NCBI GenBank assembly: GCA_944322555.1
Contig: CALUPJ010000065.1
Span: 1 to 44,483, forward strand
Direction: 5' to 3'
Source of the DNA: Candidatus Gastranaerophilales bacterium
GTDB lineage: Bacteria; Cyanobacteriota; Vampirovibrionia; Gastranaerophilales; Gastranaerophilaceae
DNA length: 44,483 bases
The notes under the pieces are model-generated. The model did not search any database. It had not been told where the DNA came from and saw nothing but the letters and a program-made list of their open reading frames with translations. Every line of letters begins with the position of its first letter. Within the stretch, counting starts at the first letter, position 1. Positions 15,484 through 23,912 of the stretch are shown piece after piece. A program made the translations under genes and the position numbers.

Positions 15484-16525
15484 TTTTTCGAGTGATGTAA
15501 CTTATAGTCTCTCCAATATATGTACAGATAACCAAACTGCCGAAAGTATATAAGAATTTGTATTTATTAATTTTATAATATTGGAAGAGTAATCCTTTGG
15601 GTAATTCGCTGTATGATTTACCGTCCAGAGCAAAAATGCATAGTTCAATCAGAAAAATAACAAATGCGTGATTTGCCATTATATGTAAAGTATTTTTCCC
15701 TATTTTATCAATAATACTTCCTTCTTTAACCAGAGGTTCAAGAAGTTTTGACATGAATAAAACAAGATAGATACCTGTAAATGGTACTATGAGTGGTGAC
15801 ATATTATGAAATAATTTTGCTTGATTAACATCAAGATGGTATCCGTTTGAAAAGATTCGTAACAAAATAACTTGTGCGGCAAGAACAATGCATAACCATT
15901 TTGCATTGAATTGAACCTTGGTTTCAAGTTTATTTCTGTATAACCAACCTGAATAAATGTAAAACAATGTAATAAGTGTTTTAATTATTACTTTCATAAC
16001 GCCGTGTGAAGCCTGAAAATTATCTTTTGCAAGCAAGACGGCAGTTACTCCGCAAATAATAAAAAATAATGTCATAATTATATATTTATATTTTTCTTTA
16101 ATTTTTTTCAGGAAAAACATTATTATTGCAAATCCAACCAATGATATTGCAAGTTGATACAAAAACCAGTTGGGGACGTTAAACCAGAAAGGGGTCGAAT
16201 CTATAGGAGATATGGTTAATGTTTTTAAAGACGGCATCTTTCCGTATAATCTGTCAAACCACAAATAAACCAGAACTGTCATTCCGCCAAAGAAGAAATG
16301 GTAACTGTAAAACCAGCCTAAATACTTGCAAATACTTTTCTTTATAACGCTTAATAACTCTTTATTTATATTAAAAAAGTAGCCTGCTATAAAAAAGAAC
16401 AAAGGAACATGCCAGGTGTAATTTCTAAACAAATCTCCAAAAATTTCCCAGCGGACATGCCCGCCTACAATTGCCGTAATACCTATTGCTTTGGCAATAT
16501 TCATCTGCATATTAAACGATTTCAA
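15449..16525 (-). CDS. acyltransferase 3 family membrane protein
   Basis: This multi-pass membrane protein has the start region NIAKAIGITAIVGGH, where the family's catalytic His lies, and TWHVPLFFFIAGYFF in the second segment. About ten hydrophobic helices follow. Such proteins O-acetylate surface sugars from the cytoplasmic side. The TTG at 16525 has GGGGAG seven bases upstream and gives 358 residues. An ATG at 16540 (363 residues) has no ribosome site and lies inside a palindrome. The gene is convergent with the CMP-sugar synthetase and divergent from an XRE regulator, so regulation by that protein is plausible. Confidence 0.85.
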   Translation of the reverse strand: MKSFNMQMNIAKAIGITAIVGGHVRWEIFGDLFRNYTWHVPLFFFIAGYFFNINKELLSVIKKSICKYLGWFYSYHFFFGGMTVLVYLWFDRLYGKMPSLKTLTISPIDSTPFWFNVPNWFLYQLAISLVGFAIIMFFLKKIKEKYKYIIMTLFFIICGVTAVLLAKDNFQASHGVMKVIIKTLITLFYIYSGWLYRNKLETKVQFNAKWLCIVLAAQVILLRIFSNGYHLDVNQAKLFHNMSPLIVPFTGIYLVLFMSKLLEPLVKEGSIIDKIGKNTLHIMANHAFVIFLIELCIFALDGKSYSELPKGLLFQYYKINKYKFLYTFGSLVICTYIGETISYITRKIKNKFSTAAQQ

Positions 16526-16538
16526 ATTACATCTCCCC

Positions 16539-16567
16539 ATATAGTAAATTTTAACAATTTACTATAT
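16539..16567. promoter_or_regulatory. perfect 12-bp palindrome between acyltransferase and XRE regulator; candidate operator
   Basis: ATATAGTAAATT (16539-16550), a 5-base spacer, then AATTTACTATAT (16556-16567), an exact inverted repeat. It lies directly before the acyltransferase start and 92 bases before the divergent regulator. The size and symmetry fit a dimeric helix-turn-helix site; it could also fold as an RNA hairpin in the acyltransferase leader. Confidence 0.6.
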
Positions 16568-16658
16568 ATAAAATCATAAATAATACGTTTTTACAATATG
16601 CGATAACATTCCTTATGTGTTTTAAAGACATTATAATAAATTAATCGGAGTTTTGGCA

Positions 16659-16988
16659 GTGAATGATACAGAGATTAAACAGCTTGTAGGACAGAATATA
16701 AAAAAGTACAGACGTAAGAATAATTTTACGCAGTTCAAGCTTGGGGAACTGGCAGATATTAATCAACGGCAGATTGCACTTATTGAAAGCGGCAAATCTT
16801 TTCCTTCACTGACGACTTTAATAAAATTTTCCAATGTTTTTAATTGCAAAATATCCGACTTTTTTGATATGGAATACACTGCTCCCGAGCAGGATTTGAA
16901 AGAATCGTTGAAACGGGAAATCGACAAAGCCGATTACAACGATTGTAAACGGCTTTATGCGGTAATAAAAAGTTTTATGAGTATTTAG
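16659..16988 (+). CDS. XRE-family helix-turn-helix regulator
   Basis: This 109-residue protein has one Cro/CI-type DNA-binding domain near residues 7-64 (IKKYRRKNNFTQFKLGELA, then NQRQIALIESGKSFPS and TLIKFSNVFNCKISDFF). A 40-residue acidic/basic helical tail may dimerise. The start is GTG at 16659 with CGGAG eight bases upstream; a TTG at 16653 is worse placed. A TATAAT lies at 16632-16637. It probably controls the divergent acyltransferase and itself through the palindrome at 16539-16567. Its stop codon overlaps the AsmA stop by four bases on opposite strands. Confidence 0.85.
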   Translation: MNDTEIKQLVGQNIKKYRRKNNFTQFKLGELADINQRQIALIESGKSFPSLTTLIKFSNVFNCKISDFFDMEYTAPEQDLKESLKREIDKADYNDCKRLYAVIKSFMSI

Positions 16989-19900
16989 GGTTTTTCTTCT
17001 TTTTTAAAGTTAAACAGATTTTTTAATTCTTCCGCACTGTTTTTCAACTGGTCTTTTGTTATATTCCATTGTTCTTTTGAGTTTTGAACGGCATCGGAAA
17101 CCGCTTGTATGGTATTTGTCACATCTTCATTAACTGACTGTTTGATATTTTCAACAGTTTCTTTTATCGTTTTGGTTTCAATTGCACTTGTATCTACATC
17201 GGTTAACCACTTAAATGATTTTATGGATTTTGGTTTCCCTAAAACTCCGTTGTGGACGACTTTAAAATCTTTATAACTCGTACTTCCGCTTGAAAGTACC
17301 GGAATAGCGTCAATATTTTCATTCTTTGGACTGGCAGTTAATGCGTTTATTGCACTTACCGTATTTGTTCCGAATTTCGGAATATAACCCAGCAGTTTGC
17401 TTGCGGACAAATCTCCGAGCGGACCGAGTTTGGCTACAACCGTGGCATCAAGACGTCCCAAAATCGTCAAAATAGTGTTTGCATTTATTAAATTATATTT
17501 ACCTTTTATGTAATAAGCAAGCAGAGGACCGGAGCTTTTTATCGGTTTTAATTCCGCCCAGCCGTCCGAGAAAGCAAGTTCGCCGTTTATGTAGCTGAAT
17601 TTTGCGGTATCGGCAATACCGATTGCTTTTGTTATAGCAGTAACTGTTGATTTAAGCAGGGTATTATTTACAATATTATCTGCCTGAAGCAGGTTTTCAA
17701 TTCTGCCTATTGTGCCGAAAGCTCCGTCTTTTACACTAAAATTCAGAGCTCCTTTCATTGAGTGCATCATTTCATTATAGTCTGCAACCGTAAGAGATAA
17801 TTTTGTATTGAAATTTAAAGTTCCGGAAAGAGCGTTCTTAATTCCCGCCGCACCTGAAACTGCTTTTTCAGCGTTCATGTTTTCGCCCGTAAAAACAATC
17901 TCTGTTCCGGCATTGGTTAAATTATATATAATATTGCCGCCGATTTTTCCGTCAAAGGCAGTTCCTTTGAGGTTGTTTAGGCAGAAGTCATTACCCTTTA
18001 GAGAAAAATCACTTGTGATATTTTCCGCTTCAATACCTCCGGACGCAAATTTTGCTAAAGAAGCGTGCCCGTTAAGGACATGTCCGTTAAGTTTAATATT
18101 CAAATCGGTCATATTTACCGGAATTTCGGGTATACTTAAAGCAGGAACATCTATATTTCCTTTAAGAACAGGGTTTATAAAGCTGCCGGAAATTCCGACA
18201 TTGCCGGAAAAAGTCATATTTGATTTATCAAAGCCGGGAATTATTATGGTTGACTGTGCTGTTGTCGAATACAGCAAATCCATGGTTTGTTTTGCAACAT
18301 TCAAATTTCCTGCAAGTGTAGATTTTATATCTCCTGTTGAAGTAAAATCAAGATTAATTTTTTCTTGGAGATAATTTTTAATCATTCCTGATATTGTTGT
18401 ATTAATTTTGTTAATGCTTACCGGAGTTTGTGTTATTTCAATATTTTCTTTGCCTATATTCAATTTTATTTTAGGTATTGAAACCGTTGCGGCAGGGTTA
18501 GTAATCATAATATTTGAGCTTTCCGCACAACCCGTAAATGTCTGACCTGCTATGTTAAGGTTTGCCAACGGAATTTTCAATGAAGTATTTGACGGTATAT
18601 TGTTTATATTAAGGTTATCAAGATTAATTTTAATAACGGGGTTTATTTTATTAAGCCGACCCGTGATATCAGCATTAACTCCTGCTGTACCGCTTTTGAT
18701 ATTATTATCTTTTAATAATGCGGTTTGCCCGAGTGCAAGCAAAAGACCTTTAATATTAAGCTGTTGAGCGGTGAGATGCAGATCGCAATTACCGCTTTCT
18801 TTAATTGTTCCGTAGAATTTGAGAGGGTGATTGAGAATTGAAAATCCGATATTGTTAATATTAACATTGTTATTATCAAGCTTTATGTCTGCATTAATAT
18901 CATTCACACCAATTTTATACAAACCGTAATACAGTTTTGCGGAAGGAATTTTTAAGTAGCCGTTTGATTTTACTTTTTTTAAGTCTGATTTAATATTGAA
19001 ATCGGCATCAATTTTACCGGCGGCGCTGATTGTCTGTAAATCTTTAATATTAAATATAAGAGCCGTTTCTTTAATAATTTTTACTATATTTGAAAGTTCT
19101 GCTTTGGATTTAAAATACAAATCAATATTTGGATGTTTTCCCGTTTTTATGTTTCCGTTAATTTTTGAGAGTTCGTTCTGTGCCGTATAAATATCAGAAA
19201 GAATATCTATATTTTCTCCTTTAAACTTTAGATGTGCATTGCTCGGGGGCAAACCTATTATTGAAAGATTTGTCACATCGGCATATCCGTTAATACTGTT
19301 TCTTGTAATGACCAAATCCGCTTCCGTATTCAATGTAAATTTATTTTTGTACAATCCGTCCAGGACAGCCATAATATCAATCGGTTCGGAATTTTGAGAA
19401 TCCCCGGTTTGGGGCGGATTGGTAACAAGTTCGTTAAGCTCGATTTCCGGCATAATTTTATTATAGAGTTTCAGACTGTATTTCAACTGTTCTTTGCCTT
19501 TAAAAACAGCTTTGCCGGAGGCTTTTACTTTAACATGCTTATTCAGAATAAAATCTGTAATTTCCGTACAATCTCCGGAAAATACGTAGTTGTCTCTACC
19601 GTCCGTAAGGTTAATATTATATTTTTCTATTCTTATATCTGGAAGTCTGTTTGAAAATTTTAGCGGGAGTTCAACCGGCGTTTTTGTTTGTTCCGACTGC
19701 GGCATGTTTTGAAGTGCATCTAAAGAGCCGTCTTTATTGATTTTAATATGTGCATCAGCATTTTTAAGTTGTACGGTATCAATTTCAATCCTGCCGGCAA
19801 GAAGCGGAATCAATGACATTTTTATCCGAAAATCATCTGCTGAAAAAAACGGCATATTATCTTGTTCCGTCAGCGTAAACTTGTTTATGCCGAGTCCCGC

Positions 19901-20104
19901 CGTTAGTTTTGGTGTTGTTACAAGCCTTACACCGTCGAGTCTTGAAACAAGACCCGTCGCTTTATTAATTTCCGCTTCAATTTGCGGAGTATATCCGTTT
20001 ACAATCGGATTGACAATAAGAGGAAGCGCAAGAAATATTATATATAAACTTCCGGCTGCAGCTAAAAGTGCAATACCGAATTTTTTCAAAATTTTTTTAT
20101 TCAT
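16985..20104 (-). CDS. AsmA-family inner-membrane-anchored lipid-bridge-like protein
   Basis: This 1039-residue protein starts with a single N-terminal membrane segment (about 9-32), followed by the AsmA start signature: NPIVNGYTPQIEAEINKATG and LTAGLGINKFTLTE, then ADDFRIKMSLIPLLAGRIEIDTVQ. The long middle is repetitive beta-strand with Asn, Ile and Lys, as in TamB/YhdP/AsmA bridge proteins. The AsmA C-terminal region is recognisable at about 760-900 (GALNFSVKDGAFGTIGRIENLL). The last 80 residues are charged helix. Such proteins cross the periplasm and move phospholipid to, or support assembly of, the outer membrane. AGGAGG precedes the ATG. Confidence 0.88.
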   Translation of the reverse strand: MNKKILKKFGIALLAAAGSLYIIFLALPLIVNPIVNGYTPQIEAEINKATGLVSRLDGVRLVTTPKLTAGLGINKFTLTEQDNMPFFSADDFRIKMSLIPLLAGRIEIDTVQLKNADAHIKINKDGSLDALQNMPQSEQTKTPVELPLKFSNRLPDIRIEKYNINLTDGRDNYVFSGDCTEITDFILNKHVKVKASGKAVFKGKEQLKYSLKLYNKIMPEIELNELVTNPPQTGDSQNSEPIDIMAVLDGLYKNKFTLNTEADLVITRNSINGYADVTNLSIIGLPPSNAHLKFKGENIDILSDIYTAQNELSKINGNIKTGKHPNIDLYFKSKAELSNIVKIIKETALIFNIKDLQTISAAGKIDADFNIKSDLKKVKSNGYLKIPSAKLYYGLYKIGVNDINADIKLDNNNVNINNIGFSILNHPLKFYGTIKESGNCDLHLTAQQLNIKGLLLALGQTALLKDNNIKSGTAGVNADITGRLNKINPVIKINLDNLNINNIPSNTSLKIPLANLNIAGQTFTGCAESSNIMITNPAATVSIPKIKLNIGKENIEITQTPVSINKINTTISGMIKNYLQEKINLDFTSTGDIKSTLAGNLNVAKQTMDLLYSTTAQSTIIIPGFDKSNMTFSGNVGISGSFINPVLKGNIDVPALSIPEIPVNMTDLNIKLNGHVLNGHASLAKFASGGIEAENITSDFSLKGNDFCLNNLKGTAFDGKIGGNIIYNLTNAGTEIVFTGENMNAEKAVSGAAGIKNALSGTLNFNTKLSLTVADYNEMMHSMKGALNFSVKDGAFGTIGRIENLLQADNIVNNTLLKSTVTAITKAIGIADTAKFSYINGELAFSDGWAELKPIKSSGPLLAYYIKGKYNLINANTILTILGRLDATVVAKLGPLGDLSASKLLGYIPKFGTNTVSAINALTASPKNENIDAIPVLSSGSTSYKDFKVVHNGVLGKPKSIKSFKWLTDVDTSAIETKTIKETVENIKQSVNEDVTNTIQAVSDAVQNSKEQWNITKDQLKNSAEELKNLFNFKKEEKP

Positions 20105-20310
20105 AAAACCCCTCCTCTTTTTTATTATTATATTAAAAAAAATAATATTTAAAATAGCCTTTGCGGTGAATAGTGGCTTTGGGACATATTAGAATGAAGA
20201 TTTGTAAATAATTATTTAGTTTTGTAACAATCTTCAGATTTTCCCTAAAGTTTTTTGAAAAATATCCGTAAACACTAATATACCAAATAAGTTGATTAGG
20301 AGCTTTAGTC

Positions 20311-20871
20311 GTGAAAAAAGTAGTATTAGTGTTTGTGGCATTTTTATTTTTAACAATGAATCAGGCATTCGCCTACAGATTAACAACATTTTCATCCGAT
20401 GCAAAAATAATTTCCGCAATGAAACTGTTGGAAAGATCCGGCGAGTATGATGTATTCAGAAATTTGCAGAAATACGGAATGCGCGTAAAATTCAGCGACT
20501 TGTCAGGAGTAACATATAACAGCAAAAAAGCTTTTGCCGTAAGCACATATAACAAATACGGTACAAGAGTTATTTTAATTAATTCTATTTACAAAAATGC
20601 TCCCGCGGAACAAATAGCTTGTCTTATAGCTCACGAAAGTTTCCATACCGGCTATAGCGCAGACCTGGAAGAAGAAACTCTTGCTACACAGAAAGAAGCT
20701 GCTTGCTGGATAAGATTAAAGGTTGCGTCTAAAGCTTATCCTGACAGCAAATTGACCAGAAGATTAGATAAATTAAGCGGTTTATATATGGCATCCGACA
20801 GCAACAATAATCTTGTTGAACAAAAGATTGCAAGCAGCGGATTTTACAGAAACCAATTAGGGATTAATTAA
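20311..20871 (+). CDS. exported HExxH putative metallopeptidase
   Basis: This 186-residue protein begins at GTG 20311, with TTAGGAG upstream. A signal peptide ends near residue 21 (NQAFA). The motif HESFH at 108-112, preceded by QIACLIA, is a zincin site. ADLEEETLATQKEAACW (about 117-133) could give the third Glu ligand. The protein is short, with Lys-rich helices around it, and looks like a small periplasmic or secreted metallopeptidase of an uncharacterised family. Similar HE..H domains occur in eukaryote-directed and cell-wall proteins, but no specific substrate can be named. Confidence 0.65.
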   Translation: MKKVVLVFVAFLFLTMNQAFAYRLTTFSSDAKIISAMKLLERSGEYDVFRNLQKYGMRVKFSDLSGVTYNSKKAFAVSTYNKYGTRVILINSIYKNAPAEQIACLIAHESFHTGYSADLEEETLATQKEAACWIRLKVASKAYPDSKLTRRLDKLSGLYMASDSNNNLVEQKIASSGFYRNQLGIN

Positions 20872-20905
20872 AACAGCCTGTACTGAATATTTTAAATAAA
20901 ATAAA

Positions 20906-20931
20906 AGCGATAATTTAAAGGAATTATCGCT
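20906..20931. terminator. bidirectional terminator hairpin
   Basis: A perfect 10-bp stem AGCGATAATT/AATTATCGCT with loop TAAAGG between two convergent genes. The minus-strand side is followed by TTTTATTTTATTT, the plus side by a weaker AT-rich run, so it best ends the 20986 gene and can also end the HExxH gene. Confidence 0.75.
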
Positions 20932-20985
20932 AAATTATGTGTGTGTATTATATTATAGAATTTATGATTATAAAACTCTTAAAAC

Positions 20986-21252
20986 TTACGCAATAGCATT
21001 GAGCTGTTTTTCCTGAGAGTTTTGCTCGTTATTGCGGATCATGCTGAAAGTTCTGTACAGCTTGTATCCGAGAGCTTTTAAAGGATTTGTATCAACAGAA
21101 TCGGCATTTTGTGCAAACTCCTGATTTTGTTGAAACTTTATGGTAGCATTCGGGTCTCTCAACATAAGTATAGCATTTTGAGAATCCGCTGTTTTAACTT
21201 TTTGTGTGTTTTCTCTAAAGTTGGTTATATTATAAATTTTATTTACTTGCAT
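20986..21252 (-). CDS. small unknown protein with N-terminal NF motif
   Basis: The ATG at 21252 has GAGGTG upstream and gives 88 residues starting MQVNKIYNITNFRENTQ. The beginning follows the same pattern (hydrophobic residue at 3, Ile near 6, NF/SF at 10-12) as the unknown proteins at 6017 and 6917. The rest is polar, Asn/Gln-rich and without membrane segments. Function unknown. Confidence 0.55.
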   Translation of the reverse strand: MQVNKIYNITNFRENTQKVKTADSQNAILMLRDPNATIKFQQNQEFAQNADSVDTNPLKALGYKLYRTFSMIRNNEQNSQEKQLNAIA

Positions 21253-21514
21253 AATAATCACCTCTGTGACCTTTCTGTTATAATTAAGTGTTTTGTTTAC
21301 ACTTCATCTAACAATTTCATTATGCACTATATCAAAAAAAAAGTCAAGTGGGTTTGTATCTTTTTGTAAACTTTTGTGAAACGTAGTAAATATAGGTAAT
21401 AGGGGATAAAATGTCAAAAATACACTTAAAAAATAGTCCGATTGGTTATTAGACAGTTGATGTATTTATAAAATGTATTCTCCGGCATGCCTGTATTATT
21501 TATAAAAAACTCTA

Positions 21515-21543
21515 TTGACCATATTTTAGTCAAATGAGATAAT
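21515..21543 (+). promoter_or_regulatory. promoter of the ABC permease, leaderless geometry
   Basis: TTGACC (21515-21520), 17 bases, GATAAT (21538-21543), then six bases to the ATG at 21550 and no Shine-Dalgarno site. A 5-bp inverted repeat TTGAC/GTCAA lies over the -35 box and spacer and could be an operator. The rest of the gap 21253-21514 shows nothing. Confidence 0.6.
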
Positions 21544-21549
21544 CAATAT

Positions 21550-22422
21550 ATGAATTATTATAAAAAATATACTCCGTATTTGTTTTTGCTCCCTGCGGGT
21601 GCTGTTTTAACCGTATTCTTTTTTATACCTTTTTTCCAAACGTTCGGATTGAGTTTTTCTGATTATTCTTCAAGCATATATCATCCTTCTTTTAACGGGA
21701 TTGATAATTATATAAAGCTTTTTAAAGAACCTGTTTTTTATAAAGTCATGTTTAATACTTTTATGTATCTTGTAATTGCCGTTCCGTTTTTAGTTACATT
21801 CCCCCTGTTTCTGGCTGTTTTAATAAACCAGAAAATAAGGGGAATTACGCTGTATAAGATTTTGCTATATTTCCCTGTAATCGTTTCTATAGTTGTTGCT
21901 GCAATTGCTTTTAAATGGCTTTATGCAACTCAGGGAATTTTGAATTTTATTCTTGAACAATTTAATTTTGAACCGGTCGGCTGGCTTGTGGATACAAAAT
22001 GGGCATTGTTTTCTGTCGCTGTTGTTACGATTTGGAAAGGTATCGGATATTATATGATGATATATCTTGCGGCCTTGATGAGTGTTCCGCAGGATTTATA
22101 TGAAGCTTGCGATATTGACGGTGCAAATTTTTTAACCAAACATCTTACGGTTACGATTCCTCATATTATGCCGACCATTGCTCTCGTTTCTACCATAAGT
22201 ACCATTTCTGCAATGAAAGTCTTTGCCGAAATATATGTTATGACAAAAGGCGGGCCTCTTAACTCTACAAAAACCATTGTTTATTACATTTATGAAAGAG
22301 CGTTTGAAAATCTTGATTTGGGTTACGCATCAGCCCTTTCCGTTGTGCTTTTAATTGTTGTCATGGTATTTTCACTCATCAATATTTTGTGTTTTGAAAA
22401 AAACAAATACGGTGATATATAA
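21550..22422 (+). CDS. ABC sugar-type transporter permease (MalF/UgpA-like family)
   Basis: This 290-residue protein has six predicted membrane segments and the EAA loop YEACDIDGANFLTKHLTVTIP near residue 190, where the ATPase docks. The end carries TKGGPLNSTKT, typical of CUT1 permeases such as UgpA/MalF. It imports sugars or glycerol phosphates with a partner permease, an ATPase and a binding protein, none of which lies beside it. The stop shares a base with the glycosyltransferase start (TAATG), an unusual coupling. The partners must be elsewhere in the genome if it is functional. Confidence 0.88.
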   Translation: MNYYKKYTPYLFLLPAGAVLTVFFFIPFFQTFGLSFSDYSSSIYHPSFNGIDNYIKLFKEPVFYKVMFNTFMYLVIAVPFLVTFPLFLAVLINQKIRGITLYKILLYFPVIVSIVVAAIAFKWLYATQGILNFILEQFNFEPVGWLVDTKWALFSVAVVTIWKGIGYYMMIYLAALMSVPQDLYEACDIDGANFLTKHLTVTIPHIMPTIALVSTISTISAMKVFAEIYVMTKGGPLNSTKTIVYYIYERAFENLDLGYASALSVVLLIVVMVFSLINILCFEKNKYGDI

Positions 22423-23444
22423 TGAAAATCCTTGTTATAACGGATCTTTATCCGGTGAAAGATAATGAAAAACATACACCGCTTACAATTAAAAGTTTTG
22501 CCTGCGGCTGGAAAAAGCTTGGCCATGATGTCAGCGTAATACGGCCGAATTTTCTTTTCAATTCTTTTTTGCGGGGTAAAACATTTTATAAGAGCGGAAT
22601 ATATGAGGATGTCGAAAATATTAATTTTTTTCTGCCGTTTGTCGGAAATATTAAAAATAAAATTAAAACATCATTGCATTCATTTGATATTATTATTGCT
22701 CACATGCCGAGCGGGGTAATTTTTGCTGACAAACTCGGACTGCCATTTATTGCGGGAGTCCACGTTTCGGATTTAGAGGTTTTGACAAATCCGCTCTATT
22801 CAATATATTTTAAAAGCGAGCTTGAAAAAGCTCACAAAAACGCTAAAAAAATAGCTTGCCGCTCCGAAGTTATAAAACAAAAATTCTTAAAACAGTATCC
22901 GCAATATAAGGATAAAACATTTGTCTGCTATTCCGGCATTAATTTTGAGCCGATAAAACGGGAGTGGAAGCCTAAAAGAAAAGTTTTGACCTGTGCAAAT
23001 CTGATAAAGCGCAAAAATATTGATAAGGTTATTAGGGAATGCGAAAGGCTTGACGTTGAATTAGAAATAATCGGAGAAGGCAAAGAGTACAAAAATCTCA
23101 AAAAATTGTCGGCAAAGCCGTATTTTACAGGCCAGCTCCCTCATGCCGCGGTTTTAGAAAAAATGAAAGAGTCTGATATTTTTGTCCTCCCGAGTATCAA
23201 TGAGACCTTCGGAATGGTTTATCTAGAAGCAATGGCTTCGGGATGTATTACGGTATGTACAGCAAATGACGGAATTGCAGGAATTATACAGAACGGAATT
23301 AACGGATATTTTTGGCGTGAAGGAATTATAAAGCAGATTTATGAGTCTGAAAATCAGAATGAAATTCTTCAAAACAGCTATGAGACAATATTAAATTATA
23401 CGGAAGAAAATGCCTGTCTGAATTACCTGCGGGAGATTAACTGA
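22422..23444 (+). CDS. GT4-family glycosyltransferase
   Basis: This 340-residue protein has a GT-B fold: an N-terminal acceptor domain (VITDLYPVKDN), then NLIKRKNIDKVIREC and LEIIGEGKEYKNL. The motif PSINETFGMVYLEAMASG contains the EX7E donor-site signature, with GIAGIIQNGINGYFW after it. It is likely cytoplasmic and builds a surface polysaccharide or glycolipid. It is translationally coupled to a lone ABC permease, which is uncommon; the neighbouring surface-sugar genes lie more than 10 kb away. Confidence 0.88.
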   Translation: MKILVITDLYPVKDNEKHTPLTIKSFACGWKKLGHDVSVIRPNFLFNSFLRGKTFYKSGIYEDVENINFFLPFVGNIKNKIKTSLHSFDIIIAHMPSGVIFADKLGLPFIAGVHVSDLEVLTNPLYSIYFKSELEKAHKNAKKIACRSEVIKQKFLKQYPQYKDKTFVCYSGINFEPIKREWKPKRKVLTCANLIKRKNIDKVIRECERLDVELEIIGEGKEYKNLKKLSAKPYFTGQLPHAAVLEKMKESDIFVLPSINETFGMVYLEAMASGCITVCTANDGIAGIIQNGINGYFWREGIIKQIYESENQNEILQNSYETILNYTEENACLNYLREIN

Positions 23445-23508
23445 AACTATAATAGACATAATCATAACACTTAACCCCCAAAAACTAAACTAACAGGTAA
23501 TTTATGTT

Positions 23509-23537
23509 CATACAGAAACCTTTACAATTTCTGTATG
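23509..23537 (+). promoter_or_regulatory. perfect hairpin in the leader of the 23551 gene
   Basis: CATACAGAAA (23509-23518) pairs exactly with TTTCTGTATG (23528-23537) across a 9-base loop. The last base of the stem is the first G of GGAG, the likely ribosome site ten bases before the ATG at 23551. It may end the glycosyltransferase transcript or modulate translation. Confidence 0.55.
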
Positions 23538-23550
23538 GAGATATGTTGCT

Positions 23551-23862
23551 ATGGAAAAAATGCAAAATAAATATTTGGAAATCAAAAATATAAACAAAGA
23601 TATCGTAAACTGGGTAGAAGATGTTGCGGAAGAAAACAATTGCCGTATAGAACGCAAAGAATGGAAAAGCAAATATAACAGCTATGTGGTATACGATTAT
23701 GAACCGTTTTGCTCGGAGGGGTTTGAGATAAATATTTTGTTAAGCTCATATGATATATCTTATCTTAATTTCATAAAATACTTATATAACGAAAAGCTGA
23801 GTACTATAGAATATTTGGACAATTGTGTTAAGATTCCCGCAATAAAAAACTATTCATTTTAA
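23551..23862 (+). CDS. small unknown cytoplasmic protein
   Basis: This 103-residue protein has no signal peptide or membrane segment and begins MEKMQNKYLEIKNINKDIVN. It mixes acidic and aromatic residues (WVEDVAEENNC, then YDYEPFCSEGFEI). No family recognised. The leader and the following intergenic space both contain long hairpins, so it appears to be an independent, regulated unit. Confidence 0.55.
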   Translation: MEKMQNKYLEIKNINKDIVNWVEDVAEENNCRIERKEWKSKYNSYVVYDYEPFCSEGFEINILLSSYDISYLNFIKYLYNEKLSTIEYLDNCVKIPAIKNYSF

Positions 23863-23876
23863 GAAAATTGGTATAT

Positions 23877-23908
23877 AATATTCCTTATCCGACAAGATGA
23901 GGAATATT
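23877..23908 (+). promoter_or_regulatory. 12-bp hairpin masking the aminotransferase ribosome site
   Basis: AATATTCCTTAT (23877-23888) pairs with ATGAGGAATATT (23897-23908), one pair being G-U, across an 8-base loop. GAGGA in the 3' arm is the Shine-Dalgarno site for the ATG at 23913. It has the same layout as the hairpin before thioredoxin. Confidence 0.65.
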
Positions 23909-23912
23909 TATT

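Noticed and set aside
17808-18374. long plus-strand open frame within the AsmA gene
   Set aside because: Antisense shadow of a 3.1-kb gene with consistent AsmA features; the frame has no ribosome site or family.
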